Shown here piece after piece: positions 37,456-47,400 of a DNA stretch of 64,000 nt (the first letter of the stretch is position 1; each line of letters starts with the position of its first letter). The DNA is from Bacteroides luhongzhouii (lineage in GTDB: Bacteria > Bacteroidota > Bacteroidia > Bacteroidales > Bacteroidaceae): the NCBI RefSeq assembly GCF_009193295.2, contig NZ_CP059973.1, forward strand, positions 1,488,001-1,552,000, given 5' to 3'. A model generated the notes under the pieces. The model saw nothing but the letters and a program-made list of their open reading frames with translations. It was not told where the DNA came from and ran no database searches. Made by a program: the position numbers and the translations under genes.

Positions 37456-40092
37456 TTAAAATGTTAGCTGATGTTTTCCTGATCCTAAATCTATCTTTTT
37501 ACCATTACATTCTACTGTTGCATTTGTATTCACCGGGATTGTAACTTTAAGAATCACCTGCTCCCCTTTACGTTCCCATTCAGAACGGATGATTCCATTT
37601 ACAGATTTATATTCTGCTTTTACCCAGTCAAGACCTTTTACGAAGTGGGGTTGGATAAGAATATGTTTAAAGCCGGGCTCTTGCTCGTCATAATTAATAC
37701 CCGCCAACACATTATACATCCATGCATTAACGTCTCCCAAAAACATATGATTCACAGAAGCATCTCTAAATTCGGGTGAGAGTATCCATGTTTCTCCCAG
37801 CGTAGTGAATCCCTGTTTTATCCAGTTGCCCCAGGAAGGAGCCTCTTCTTGCGCAGCCATCTGATAAGCCAAGTCAGCATATCCATGTTTAGAAAGCATT
37901 CGCAGAACTGTTTTACTGCCTAAGACTCCAAAATCGAGAAGATTGTTATTGGCTTTTATCATCATTGAGAGATTGTCTGCGACTTGCTGCTCATATTCTT
38001 TCGGCACGATTCCAAGGTATAAGGCAACTCCCTGTGCTGCTTGGGAGCCATTGGCATAAATCGCTTTTGATTGGTCGAAATATTTCTGGTTGATAAGTGC
38101 TTTCAACTCCTCTGCTTTTTTTGCGTAGCGATTTCCATCTTTTCCTATGAGTTCTGCAAATTTAGCCATATAAAGATGGTCTAAATAATAATAGCAGGTA
38201 GTCGTGAATGCTGTAGGAGTTTGCGTTTGGTAGAATACCCAATCACCGATTCCATAAGTTACGGTTCCTTCCGTATCTTCGCGTCCGGCAAGATAATCAA
38301 GGTATTTGACGCATACAGGCCATATTTTTTCAATACTTCTGGTATCTCCATAATAATGGTAGATTGACATGGGGACGATAAACATTGCAGCATCCCATAC
38401 AGGTCCTATCCAGTCATCATAACCCCATCCGGAGCTAGGAATGATTCCGGAGATACGTCCTTCTTCATTCTGATTGTCGACCATATCATCGAGCCATTTT
38501 TCATAGAAAGTAATGCCGTCAAAGTTCAGTAATCCTAGATCCATTGTTATATGTGCGTCGGCTGTCCATCCGTTTTTCTCTCTTTGGGGGCAATCGGTCG
38601 GGATGCTCATCAGGTTTGATAAGTATGATTGGTTGGCCGCTTTCCATATTTTATTTAATAACTCATTAGAGCAGCTGAAGTTGCCGGTAGGGGGAACAGC
38701 CGTATGTATAAATTGCGCTGTTAAACTTTCCTTTGTTAGTTTCACTGGGCGGTCTGAACGTACTTCTACATATTGAAACCCATGATATGTGAAATCGGGA
38801 GTGAATGTACCCTGTTCTCCGTCTAATATATAAGTGTCTGTCTGAAATGCAAGACCAGGCAATGGTTTATAATAAATATCTAGGTTGCGCATTTCCAGGC
38901 GTCCGTTATCTTTTAATAATTCGCCGTGTTGCAGGTCGACTTTAGTCCCTTTTTCACCATTGATAGAAAGTGTACAGACTCCTGACATGTTAACTCCGAA
39001 ATCATATACATAAACTGTATCACCAAAAGAACGCATATTGACCGGGGAGATAAATTGTTCAGTCGCAATAGCGGGCATGTTCTGTGATATCAGTAGGGGA
39101 GAAGGAGCATCTACCTGAATTGCGTTCGTCCATTTAGAGTCATCAAAACCCGGTTTATTCCATCCGGCAATTGCAAGACGCGCATCATACGTGTCACCAC
39201 TATAAATGTTGTTTTGCGCATAGGGACCAGTGGCGGTCTTCCAACTGGAGTCTGAAGTGATAATCTGTTCTTCTCCGTTTGTGTATGAAATATGCATTTC
39301 ACAGATCATTCTCGGGCGGTTACGCCAGCGGGCTTGTTCATAGCTCCATGTTGCTACAGGAGCTGCTTCGTTGTAAAATCCGTTTCCAAGTACTGCAGAT
39401 AGTACGTTCTCTCCTGTATGTAGTAGTGAGGTTACATCGTATGTATTATATAGATTTCTTTTATCGTAATGAGTAAAACCCGGGTTGAGATGTGAAGACG
39501 TTACCGGCTGGCCATTTAGTGTCATTTTATAATATGCTGCTGCACTTACATACAATCTTGCCTGCTGTATTTTCTCTTGAGTGGTAAACGATTTGCGGAG
39601 CATGGGTGCTGAAGGGTAGTCTTTATCGTGATTATCAGTAATCCATACTCCTGTCCAGTCACTTTGATTGATCTGGGCAGTTTCAAAACTGGATATGGGA
39701 GAGGTTATTTTATGGTTTCCTGTCTTGTCCCATGCTGTTACTTGCCAATAATAACGAGTTCTGGGTTTTAGTTTTTTTGCTCCTTGATAGATCGCATAAG
39801 GAATACCAGAGTAGATTGTGTCGGATTGCCAGCTATTCTCAGATGAGTTTCCCAGATCTTGTTCCCGGGTGGCGATACATAGTTGGTAACTATTTTGAGA
39901 AAACTCTGTCTCATCTTCATTGCTGGTTGTGTAATTCCAGGTAAAACGTGGTGCCGGTGAATCAATGCCCATCGGAGCGGCTTGGTATTCACATCGCATA
40001 TTTTCAATATCAATATTATTGCTGTTACATGCCCATACAAGAAGTCCTAATAGAGCCAGCATGTGTTTTTCACTTTTAATTTGGAGCTTCAT
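37456..40092 (-). CDS. GH78 alpha-L-rhamnosidase-like lipoprotein
   Basis: This 878-aa protein has a lipoprotein-like signal (LLVWAC) and the full alpha-L-rhamnosidase layout: N-terminal beta domains (PMGIDSPAPRFTW), a CBM67-like insertion, an alpha/alpha barrel and a C-terminal sandwich. The catalytic signature DCPQREKNGWTAD holds Asp500, Glu505 and Asp512, matching the three acidic residues known from GH78. It would remove terminal alpha-L-rhamnose by inversion. It is the first gene of the long operon, 85 bp downstream of a candidate LacI operator. GH78-like proteins sometimes have other activities, so the rhamnose claim is moderate. Confidence 0.9.
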   Translation of the reverse strand: MKLQIKSEKHMLALLGLLVWACNSNNIDIENMRCEYQAAPMGIDSPAPRFTWNYTTSNEDETEFSQNSYQLCIATREQDLGNSSENSWQSDTIYSGIPYAIYQGAKKLKPRTRYYWQVTAWDKTGNHKITSPISSFETAQINQSDWTGVWITDNHDKDYPSAPMLRKSFTTQEKIQQARLYVSAAAYYKMTLNGQPVTSSHLNPGFTHYDKRNLYNTYDVTSLLHTGENVLSAVLGNGFYNEAAPVATWSYEQARWRNRPRMICEMHISYTNGEEQIITSDSSWKTATGPYAQNNIYSGDTYDARLAIAGWNKPGFDDSKWTNAIQVDAPSPLLISQNMPAIATEQFISPVNMRSFGDTVYVYDFGVNMSGVCTLSINGEKGTKVDLQHGELLKDNGRLEMRNLDIYYKPLPGLAFQTDTYILDGEQGTFTPDFTYHGFQYVEVRSDRPVKLTKESLTAQFIHTAVPPTGNFSCSNELLNKIWKAANQSYLSNLMSIPTDCPQREKNGWTADAHITMDLGLLNFDGITFYEKWLDDMVDNQNEEGRISGIIPSSGWGYDDWIGPVWDAAMFIVPMSIYHYYGDTRSIEKIWPVCVKYLDYLAGREDTEGTVTYGIGDWVFYQTQTPTAFTTTCYYYLDHLYMAKFAELIGKDGNRYAKKAEELKALINQKYFDQSKAIYANGSQAAQGVALYLGIVPKEYEQQVADNLSMMIKANNNLLDFGVLGSKTVLRMLSKHGYADLAYQMAAQEEAPSWGNWIKQGFTTLGETWILSPEFRDASVNHMFLGDVNAWMYNVLAGINYDEQEPGFKHILIQPHFVKGLDWVKAEYKSVNGIIRSEWERKGEQVILKVTIPVNTNATVECNGKKIDLGSGKHQLTF

Positions 40093-40176
40093 AATTCTGT
40101 ATCTTTTTGTTAATAACTAGAATATTATTTTCTTTTTTGTTACATCAGCTAATCTAATATCCTTAACTACTTTCAC

Positions 40177-40188
40177 TAAACCGGTTAA
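40177..40188. promoter_or_regulatory. LacI-type operator at the long operon promoter
   Basis: TAAACCGGTTAA is a near-perfect palindrome around CCGG. It lies 12 bp downstream of a weak -7 box (TATATTTT on minus, about 40200-40207), so a bound repressor would cover the transcription start of the GH78 operon. A closely related site, TTAATCGGTTAA, sits at the lacI promoter. Confidence 0.55.
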
Positions 40189-40217
40189 GTAATTAGGGAA
40201 AAATATAAAAATTACAA

Positions 40218-41228
40218 TTAAGGTAATGAGCACGGCAGGACAAGTGTTTCTACTTCTCTCTTTCCACTGGAATTTTCTAGGCGATATTTGATATCGCCAA
40301 GTAGGATTCTTACAGCATTTTTACCAATCTCCTCTATTGGCATTCTTGCGATGTTCATATTGGGGGCTAAGACACGGAATGCAGATACTCCATGAATACA
40401 AGCTAGTTCATATCCTTTATTTATATTGATTCCTTTTTCATAAAAGTAGCGGAAGGCTTCCAAAGCTAAGATATGTGTTGTGAAAAAGAACCCGTCTACA
40501 TCGGGTACTTTGCTGAAAATCTGATCTAATGCTTTGAAAACATTCTCTTCATAATCCACAAAAGTCACTTCTCCATATAGATCAGGGTCAACGGGCAGAT
40601 TAGCTTCGATTAAAGCTCTGGCATACCCTTCCCGTCTCATGTTCATTGTGCGGAGATGGGGGTTTGTTGTGATAATAGCTATTTTGGATGATCCATTATC
40701 GATCATCCTTTTAACCAACTCGTAACTGCTGCCTTCATTGTCAATAATGATGTAGTTTGTCTGCATCTCAGGAAAGTAACGGTCGAATAAGACCAGTGGA
40801 TAACCCTCCTTGACTAAATTCTGTATTTCAATTTTAGAAACTTTTGTGGGGGCTACTATGATTCCGTCCACTTGTTTCGCCTTGAATAATCGGATCATCC
40901 TGTTTTCTCTTTCTATTTCAGACTCAGAGCTACAAATCATTAGTGAGTAGCCTTGTGCTTCCGCTTCCATTTCTATAGAGCGGGCAACTTTGGAATAAAA
41001 AGAGTCTGTAATATCCGGTATAATTAGCCCGATAGTGCCTGATATACCTGTATTCAGGCTTCTGGCCAGTAAGTTAGGTTGGTAGTTGAGCTGCTTGGCA
41101 CATTGAAATACTTTTTCTTGTGTGGCGAGACTGATGCCTTTTTCATCCCCTTTGCCAGAAAGTACCCAAGAGACTGTAGTCTTGGATAATTTTAATGTTT
41201 CTGCTATGTCTTTAAGGGATGTTTTCAT
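40218..41228 (-). CDS. LacI-family transcriptional repressor
   Basis: The start chosen is ATG 41228 (336 aa), because the helix-turn-helix begins at once (SLKDIAETLKLSKTTVSWVL) and the extra upstream codons lie outside it. After the hinge (NYQPNLLARSLNTG) comes a periplasmic-binding-protein-like sensor domain (GLIIPDITDSFYSKVARSIE to the C-terminus). It would repress in the absence of a sugar ligand. The gene lies directly upstream of the long hydrolase operon, same strand, and a shared operator type is found at both promoters. It probably controls itself and the GH78-led genes; whether control reaches SusC/SusD is uncertain. Confidence 0.94.
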   Translation of the reverse strand: MKTSLKDIAETLKLSKTTVSWVLSGKGDEKGISLATQEKVFQCAKQLNYQPNLLARSLNTGISGTIGLIIPDITDSFYSKVARSIEMEAEAQGYSLMICSSESEIERENRMIRLFKAKQVDGIIVAPTKVSKIEIQNLVKEGYPLVLFDRYFPEMQTNYIIIDNEGSSYELVKRMIDNGSSKIAIITTNPHLRTMNMRREGYARALIEANLPVDPDLYGEVTFVDYEENVFKALDQIFSKVPDVDGFFFTTHILALEAFRYFYEKGININKGYELACIHGVSAFRVLAPNMNIARMPIEEIGKNAVRILLGDIKYRLENSSGKREVETLVLPCSLP

Positions 41229-41241
41229 AAATAGCATCTAT

Positions 41242-41268
41242 TTAATCGGTTAAGTACAGGCAAATATA
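41242..41268 (-). promoter_or_regulatory. lacI promoter with overlapping operator
   Basis: A -7 box TATATTTG (minus strand) is at 41261-41268, and the palindrome TTAATCGGTTAA at 41242-41253 covers the expected transcription start. This geometry is typical of autorepression. Confidence 0.6.
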
Positions 41269-41386
41269 TGAAAAAATATCTCATTATATAAAAGATAGAC
41301 AAGATTTAACTAATAATTGCATTTTAATGGAATAATTTGCGATTTAAAAATAACATGGAAATAAGGTGTAAACCAAAGAAAGTAAC

Positions 41387-41394
41387 TATATTTG
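41387..41394 (+). promoter_or_regulatory. -7 box of the CBM9-like gene promoter
   Basis: TATATTTG matches the Bacteroides -7 consensus. It ends 21 bp before the ATG at 41416, so a longer reading starting at 41392 would begin inside the promoter and is not used. Confidence 0.6.
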
Positions 41395-41415
41395 TATCAT
41401 TCAAACGAAAGATAT

Positions 41416-42057
41416 ATGAAAGTAAAGAAAATTAGTGCGGCTAACGTGGAGGCTTGTTCGCTTCCTAAATTATTCGATGAAGAAAAAATAGATTTTCAGC
41501 CGATTCACTGTGTCAATTGGGCTGAATATCCATACAAACCCAAAGTGAACTTTCGCATTGCTCACACGCAGAACTCAATTTTGCTACACTTTAAAGTGAA
41601 AGAGGAGAGTGTACGTGCCAAGTACGGTGAAGATAACGGTTCTGTATGGACTGATTCCTGTGTAGAATTCTTTTCTATACCTGCAGGCGACGGGATCTAT
41701 TATAATATAGAATGTAATTGCATCGGAACTATTCTGGTGGGTGCCGGCCCAGTTCGTAACAACCGGGAACATGCGCCGAAAGAAGTGACTGCTCTTGTGC
41801 AACGTTGGTCTAGTCTGGGTAATCAGCCTTTTGCGGAACGTGTCGAGGAGACAGACTGGGAAGTTGCTCTCATCATTCCGTATGCTGTATTCTTTAAGCA
41901 TCAGATTGAATCACTCGATGAAAAGGAGATAAAAGCTAATTTCTATAAGTGTGGTGATGAGTTGCAGACTCCTCATTTCCTTTCATGGAATCCGATAGAG
42001 ATTGACCAACCGGATTTCCACCGCCCCGATTTCTTCGGTACTTTGGAATTTGAATGA
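41416..42057 (+). CDS. CBM9-like carbohydrate-binding domain protein
   Basis: This 213-aa protein has no signal peptide and looks like a single beta-sandwich of the CBM9/DOMON-like type seen in many Bacteroides conserved proteins. Visible family-like motifs are FRIAHTQNSILLHFKV, SVWTDSCVEFF and YNIECNCIG, ending in FHRPDFFGTLEFE. No catalytic residues are recognised. It is a monocistronic gene with its own promoter and a strong terminator, divergent from lacI (188 bp between starts). Binding of a carbohydrate in the cytoplasm is uncertain; the function is not known. Confidence 0.78.
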   Translation: MKVKKISAANVEACSLPKLFDEEKIDFQPIHCVNWAEYPYKPKVNFRIAHTQNSILLHFKVKEESVRAKYGEDNGSVWTDSCVEFFSIPAGDGIYYNIECNCIGTILVGAGPVRNNREHAPKEVTALVQRWSSLGNQPFAERVEETDWEVALIIPYAVFFKHQIESLDEKEIKANFYKCGDELQTPHFLSWNPIEIDQPDFHRPDFFGTLEFE

Positions 42058-42161
42058 TGAATTGAATTTCTGGATTTGAAGATGAATCACTAGTGACGCT
42101 GAATCACTGAAGTTTCGTCCATTTATAAAAATATTATCTATTGCGTCATCCGTCTATAAAA

Positions 42162-42200
42162 AAGAAGGGTGACGCTTTTCTTTGAGCATCACCCTTTCTT
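42162..42200. terminator. Bidirectional terminator between CBM9-like gene and lpxA
   Basis: Arms AAGAAGGGTGACGC (42162-42175) and GCATCACCCTTTCTT (42186-42200) pair around a 10-nt loop, with A-rich sequence before and T-rich after. It serves the convergent genes that end at 42057 (+) and 42220 (-). Confidence 0.85.
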
Positions 42201-42219
42201 TCTATATAAGTCATTTTGT

Positions 42220-42990
42220 TTATTTCACAATACCTCTTTCCGAGCTCTTTACGAAATTGACAATATTCTCGATTTCTTCACTCATAGGAACTTGATCAAT
42301 AATCTTCTGTACGGCATCTTGAATGCTGAAATTACCCTGATAAATCAAACGGTATGCATTAGCGATGTGACGAAGGATTCTTTCCGATGTATTATGATGT
42401 TGGGAAAGAACTACGGCGTTCACACCGTGATATGCCACCGGATTTCCTGACATGATAACGTATGGAGGTACATCTTTAGATATACGGCATCCGCTTTGTA
42501 CCAGTGTCCAACTTCCTATGTGACAATATTGATGTAGGGTAACGTTTCCACTTAGAATAACGCAGTCATCCAATGTACATTCTCCTGCAATAGTGGTGCC
42601 GATACCTACCACACAGTTATTGCTGATTTGTACGTCATGGCAAAGATGTACCTTGTCCATCAGATAGTTTCCGTTTCCGATTTTGGTAGCATTGCCGGCA
42701 AATGTAGCGCGGCTGATTACTACATTCTCACGAATATCGTTATTATCTCCGATAATCAGGCTGCTTTTTTCTCCAGTATAGTGGAAATCTTGTGGTTCCG
42801 CTCCGAGAACAGCATTCTGATGTACCTTGTTTCCTTTTCCCATTTTAGTACCTTGCAAGATACTAGCGTAAGACATGATGACGCAGTCATCCCCGATTTC
42901 TACATTCTTTTCAATGTAGGCAAAAGGCTGAACTGTTACATTCTTACCCAGCTTTGCTTCGGGATCTACGTAAGCTAACGGACTAATCAT
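42220..42990 (-). CDS. lpxA: LpxA-type acyl-ACP UDP-GlcNAc O-acyltransferase
   Basis: This 256-aa cytoplasmic protein is a left-handed beta-helix hexapeptide acyltransferase that starts lipid A synthesis by acylating UDP-GlcNAc. Hexapeptide repeats run to about residue 190 and a helical C-terminus follows. VHLCHDVQI holds His115 and His118; His118 matches catalytic His125 of E. coli LpxA. SGNPVAYHGVN is the typical end of the helix. Length fits LpxA. It is not next to lpxD or lpxC/fabZ; instead it starts 18 bp after the efflux outer-membrane gene and seems to be the last gene of that operon. It may be a second lpxA copy in the genome, which cannot be tested here. Confidence 0.9.
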   Translation of the reverse strand: MISPLAYVDPEAKLGKNVTVQPFAYIEKNVEIGDDCVIMSYASILQGTKMGKGNKVHQNAVLGAEPQDFHYTGEKSSLIIGDNNDIRENVVISRATFAGNATKIGNGNYLMDKVHLCHDVQISNNCVVGIGTTIAGECTLDDCVILSGNVTLHQYCHIGSWTLVQSGCRISKDVPPYVIMSGNPVAYHGVNAVVLSQHHNTSERILRHIANAYRLIYQGNFSIQDAVQKIIDQVPMSEEIENIVNFVKSSERGIVK

Positions 42991-43008
42991 AATAGTATAT
43001 GTTTAAAG

Positions 43009-44412
43009 TTATTCTTCTCTTCCACCACCCAATGCCTGGTAAAGGCTTACTACGGCCTGCATCTGATCGAAGCAATCGGAAACCTGAGAGATTTGTGCGC
43101 TCAGGTAAGACTGTTGTGCCGATAGTACTTCCAGGTAGGTTGAGGTCCCTAAGTTAAACAATTCTTTTGTATCTTCCGAAGCTTTTTTAGCAGATTCTAC
43201 CTGCATTTGGCGAGATTCTACTTTTTCACAGGTTTTTTGGTACAAACTTAGCGCATTGCTGACTTCGCTTCCGGCGTTTAAAAGTGTTTGCTGGAAGGAA
43301 AGTTTAGCTTGTTCTTCCTGTGCTTTTGCAGCTTTCAGCCGGGCTATGTTCTGACCCCGGTAGAATAGAGGCTGCGTAAGTGAACCAATGGCAGAAGCCA
43401 ACAACTTACCCGGATTTATAATCGCACTTCCGGCGCTGTTTGTCCATCCGGCGGAGCCGCTGAGCGTGATTTGCGGATAGAATGCAGCACGTGCCGAATT
43501 TGTATTGTAATAGCAGCTTGCCAGTGACATTTCGGCTGCTTTCACGTCCGGACGGTTGGATAGCAATTGAATGGGTATCCCTGCGGAAAGTTCCGTCGGA
43601 AGTACTTGTGCTTCCAATACACCACGTTTGATGGCATGGGGAGCTTCTCCGAGGAAAGTGGACAGGGCATTTTCTGTCTCACGGATGCTTTGTTCAATGT
43701 CCGGAATAGTGGCAAGTACTTGCGCATAAGCAGCTTTGCTCTGTTCTACGCCTGCCGAATTGATATTGTACATAGCAGAGTTTTTCATTGCTTCCATTGT
43801 CTCGGCATTCTGTTTCAGAATTTCAGCCGTGGCTTTGGTTATTTCCAGTTGGCGGTCCAACATCATTAATGTATAATACATATTGGCGATGTTAGAGACA
43901 ACTTGTGTTTGTACTGCCTGGCGGTAAGCTTTCATTTGCTTCAGTGTAACTTGCGCATTTCGTTTAGAGTTTAGCAACTGACCGAATAAATCGACCTGCC
44001 AGCTAGCTGTAACAGGCAGTGAGTAAGTTTTGGTAGCTGCGTTCTTGTCGAAGCTGCTGATAGTTCCCTGCGGAGACAATCCTAGTGACGGGGCATAAGC
44101 CAGACGAGCTGACATCAGGGACGCTTCTGCCGCTTTTACATTCTGTGCAGCGGACAAGAGGTCAGTATTTTGGTTCAGTCCCGCTTCGATGAGAGACTGG
44201 AGTTGTGGGTCGGTGAAGACTTCTCTCCACGGCAGATTACCGAAGTTGGTTGTATCCGAAGCCAGCGTATCATTCTCCGCTACCGGATCGCGATACAGGC
44301 CGGAAGTAGTAATGTCTTCGGGTCTGTCATACGACTTATAGATGTGGCAGCTGCTCAGGAGAGCAGTTGCGCACAACATATATAGAATCTGTTTCTTCAT
44401 ATCGAATTTCAT
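43009..44412 (-). CDS. Outer-membrane efflux lipoprotein (OprM/NodT type)
   Basis: This 467-aa protein (463 if the internal ATG at 44400 is used) is the TolC-like outer-membrane channel of the RND pump. Lipobox LSSC anchors it. Two repeated coiled-coil halves follow, with LIEAGLNQNTDLLSAAQNVKAA and the typical LLSNRPDVKAAEMSL motif in the middle. The ATG at 44412 overlaps the stop of the transporter gene by one base (TAATG), so translation is coupled. Substrates of the pump are unknown. Confidence 0.94.
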   Translation of the reverse strand: MKFDMKKQILYMLCATALLSSCHIYKSYDRPEDITTSGLYRDPVAENDTLASDTTNFGNLPWREVFTDPQLQSLIEAGLNQNTDLLSAAQNVKAAEASLMSARLAYAPSLGLSPQGTISSFDKNAATKTYSLPVTASWQVDLFGQLLNSKRNAQVTLKQMKAYRQAVQTQVVSNIANMYYTLMMLDRQLEITKATAEILKQNAETMEAMKNSAMYNINSAGVEQSKAAYAQVLATIPDIEQSIRETENALSTFLGEAPHAIKRGVLEAQVLPTELSAGIPIQLLSNRPDVKAAEMSLASCYYNTNSARAAFYPQITLSGSAGWTNSAGSAIINPGKLLASAIGSLTQPLFYRGQNIARLKAAKAQEEQAKLSFQQTLLNAGSEVSNALSLYQKTCEKVESRQMQVESAKKASEDTKELFNLGTSTYLEVLSAQQSYLSAQISQVSDCFDQMQAVVSLYQALGGGREE

Positions 44413-47400
44413 TATTTAGCGTATTGTTCAATCTCTGTTACGGCATCTGTATTGTCGATATCTTCCCATTCCATCGGTTTCACTTTTTCTTGCAGATACT
44501 GGAAGATAACAAACAAGACAGGAACGATGAAAATCTGGCAAATCATACCGATTAACATACCACCGATAGAAGCAGTACCCAGTGTACGGTTACCATGAGC
44601 ACCTACACCGAAGGCAAACATCAACGGAAGCAGACCGACTACCATCGCCAGGGAGGTCATCAAGATCGGACGGAGACGGGCACCGGCACCCAATACGGCT
44701 GCCCATGTGATGCTCATACCCATCTTACGACGGTCGAGGGCGAACTCTACAATCAGGATGGCGTTCTTCGCCAACAGACCCATCAACATGATTAACGCAA
44801 TCTGCATATAGATATTGTTGGACATCGTACCAAGAATCATCTTCAGCATCGAGATATTACCGATAGCACTAACTCCGTTCACAAACAGGAAGCTGCCTAA
44901 CAGACCGAACGGAACGGACAGCAACACGGCCAACGGAAGTATGTAACTTTCGTACTGCGCACTCAGCAACAGGTAAACGAATACGAAACAGAGGATGAAA
45001 ATCAATCCGGTAGCACTACCACTGCTCTGTGCTTCTTCACGTGCCATACCACCCAGCTCGTAAGTGTAACCGGTCGGAAGGTTCTGGCTGGCTACTTCCG
45101 CCAATGCAGCCAATGCCTGGCCTGATGTATAACCACTGGCAGGAGCCACCATCACTTTCATGGAAGTGTAGAGGTTGAAACGGCTGATGATGTCTGGGCC
45201 ATATACCTTATCGACAGTGATGAATTGAGAGATAGGAGCCATTTCACCGGCATTGTTACGAACCTTGATATTCTTCAAGGATTCCAGGTTCTTGCGTGAT
45301 AACGGATCCGACTGAATCATTACACGGTACATCTTACCGAAACGGTTGAAGTTGGATGCATACAGACCACCGTAATATCCCTGCATGGTAGTAAGGATGT
45401 CACTCGGGCTGATGCCTGCCTTCTTACAAGCTGCCGCATCGATATCAATCATATATTGCGGGAAATTCGGGTTGAACGTCGTTTTTGCCGAATTGATTTC
45501 AGGACGGGCTTCCAGTGCGGCGGTATAGTCGTTGACTACATCGAAGAACTTGTTCAGGTCGCCACCCGTCTTATCCTGCATGTTCACCTCAATATCTGTA
45601 GATGCCGAATAACCCGGAATCATCGGCGGAGCAAAGAACAATACCTGTGCTTCCTTGATGATCTTCTGTGCACGCATATATAAGGAACCCACCACAACGT
45701 CAGAGTTCTGTATCATCGAACGTTCATCCCAGTCTTTCAGTTTGATGATGAAAGAACCGTAGGACGGTCCCTGTCCACCAATGAAACTGAATCCGGAAAT
45801 CAGTGTACGCGAAGATACGGCAGGGTCAGCGGCAATCAGGCTGTCTACACGTGCCAGAATCTCTTCCGAGCGGTCTTGTGACGTACCCGGCGGCAAGGTT
45901 ACAGCTCCCATCAATGTACCGGTATCTTCATTTGGCACCATACCTGTCGGAGTAGTATTCATGAAGAACATAAGCAATACGATGGAAGCAACGACCAGTC
46001 CCATAGACAGCCACTTCTTTTGGATAAAGAACAGTACGCGTTTCTTATACCGTTTCAGGATAGATTCATAGGTATCATTGAAACTGTTCTTGAATTTCTT
46101 CGTGCTCATTCCGATTAGTGCCAGGATACTGAGAAGTATGAGGATGGCGGTAACTATCGGGTTGATATTGAAGAATCCGAAAATCATACCGAGGATGACA
46201 ACAAGTGTGAATGTGAGTGTGATTCCCGGATGCAACATCTTTCCGATAGCCTCGGTATATCTGTTTATCATTGTTGTATGAGCTGCCTTATAGGCTGTTT
46301 TCATACGCTCCTTCAATGGAGGAACCTCTTCGGAACCTTCACCTTCCTGCTTATGCGGTTTCAGAAGAACGGCACACAAGGCGGGACTTAATGTCAAGGC
46401 GTTCAGGGCGGACAGACCGATGGCGATGGCCATTGTCATACCAAACTGGCGGTAGAATGTTCCTGCCGTTCCTCCCATGAAACTTACCGGAACGAACACA
46501 GCCATCATGACCAGCGTAATGGATACGATAGCACCACCCAACTCATTCATCGCGTCGATGGAAGCCAGACGGGCGGATGTGTAACCTTGGTCTAGCTTGG
46601 CGTGTACACCCTCGACGACCACAATGGCATCATCGACCACAATCGCGATGGCGAGCACAAGCGCACATAACGTCAGCAAGTTCAAGCTGAAGCCTACCAG
46701 AGACAGAATGAAGAAAGTACCGATAAGAGCTACCGGGATGGCAATAGTCGGAATCAATGTAGAACGTAAGTCCTGTAAGAAGATATATACTACGATAAAT
46801 ACCAGGATAAATGCCTCGATCAATGTTTTCAATACCTCATGGATAGAAGCGAACAAGAAGTCGTTGGCATTCATGGAAACGTTTATCTTCAAGCCGGCCG
46901 GCAGTGATTTGGACGCTTCATCCAGTAACACCTGAATGTCACTGATGGTTTGTGTCGCATTTGTTCCTGCCATCTGATAAACGATACAGGTTACAGCCTT
47001 ATGTCCGTTTACACGGTTGGTAAAGTTATATCCCAAACGGTCCAGTTGGATTTCGGCAATATCATTCAGACGAAGTACTTCACCGTCGGGCAAAGACTTG
47101 ATGACGATATTTTCGAACTCTTCCGGCTGTTGCAGACGTCCTTTGTAACGGATGGTATATTGGAAAGTCTGGTTACTGCGTTCACCGAATTGTCCCGGGG
47201 CAGCTTCCACGTTCTGTTCCGCCAATGCTGCGGATACGTCACCCGGAACCAGCTTGTATTGTGCCATCACGTCCGGACGCAGCCAGATACGCATGGAGTA
47301 GTCCTGTCCCATTACGGAGGCATCACCCACACCCGGCACACGCTGAACTTGCGGAATCAGGTTGATTTTTGCGTAGTTCTCGATAAATGCTTCTGTATAC

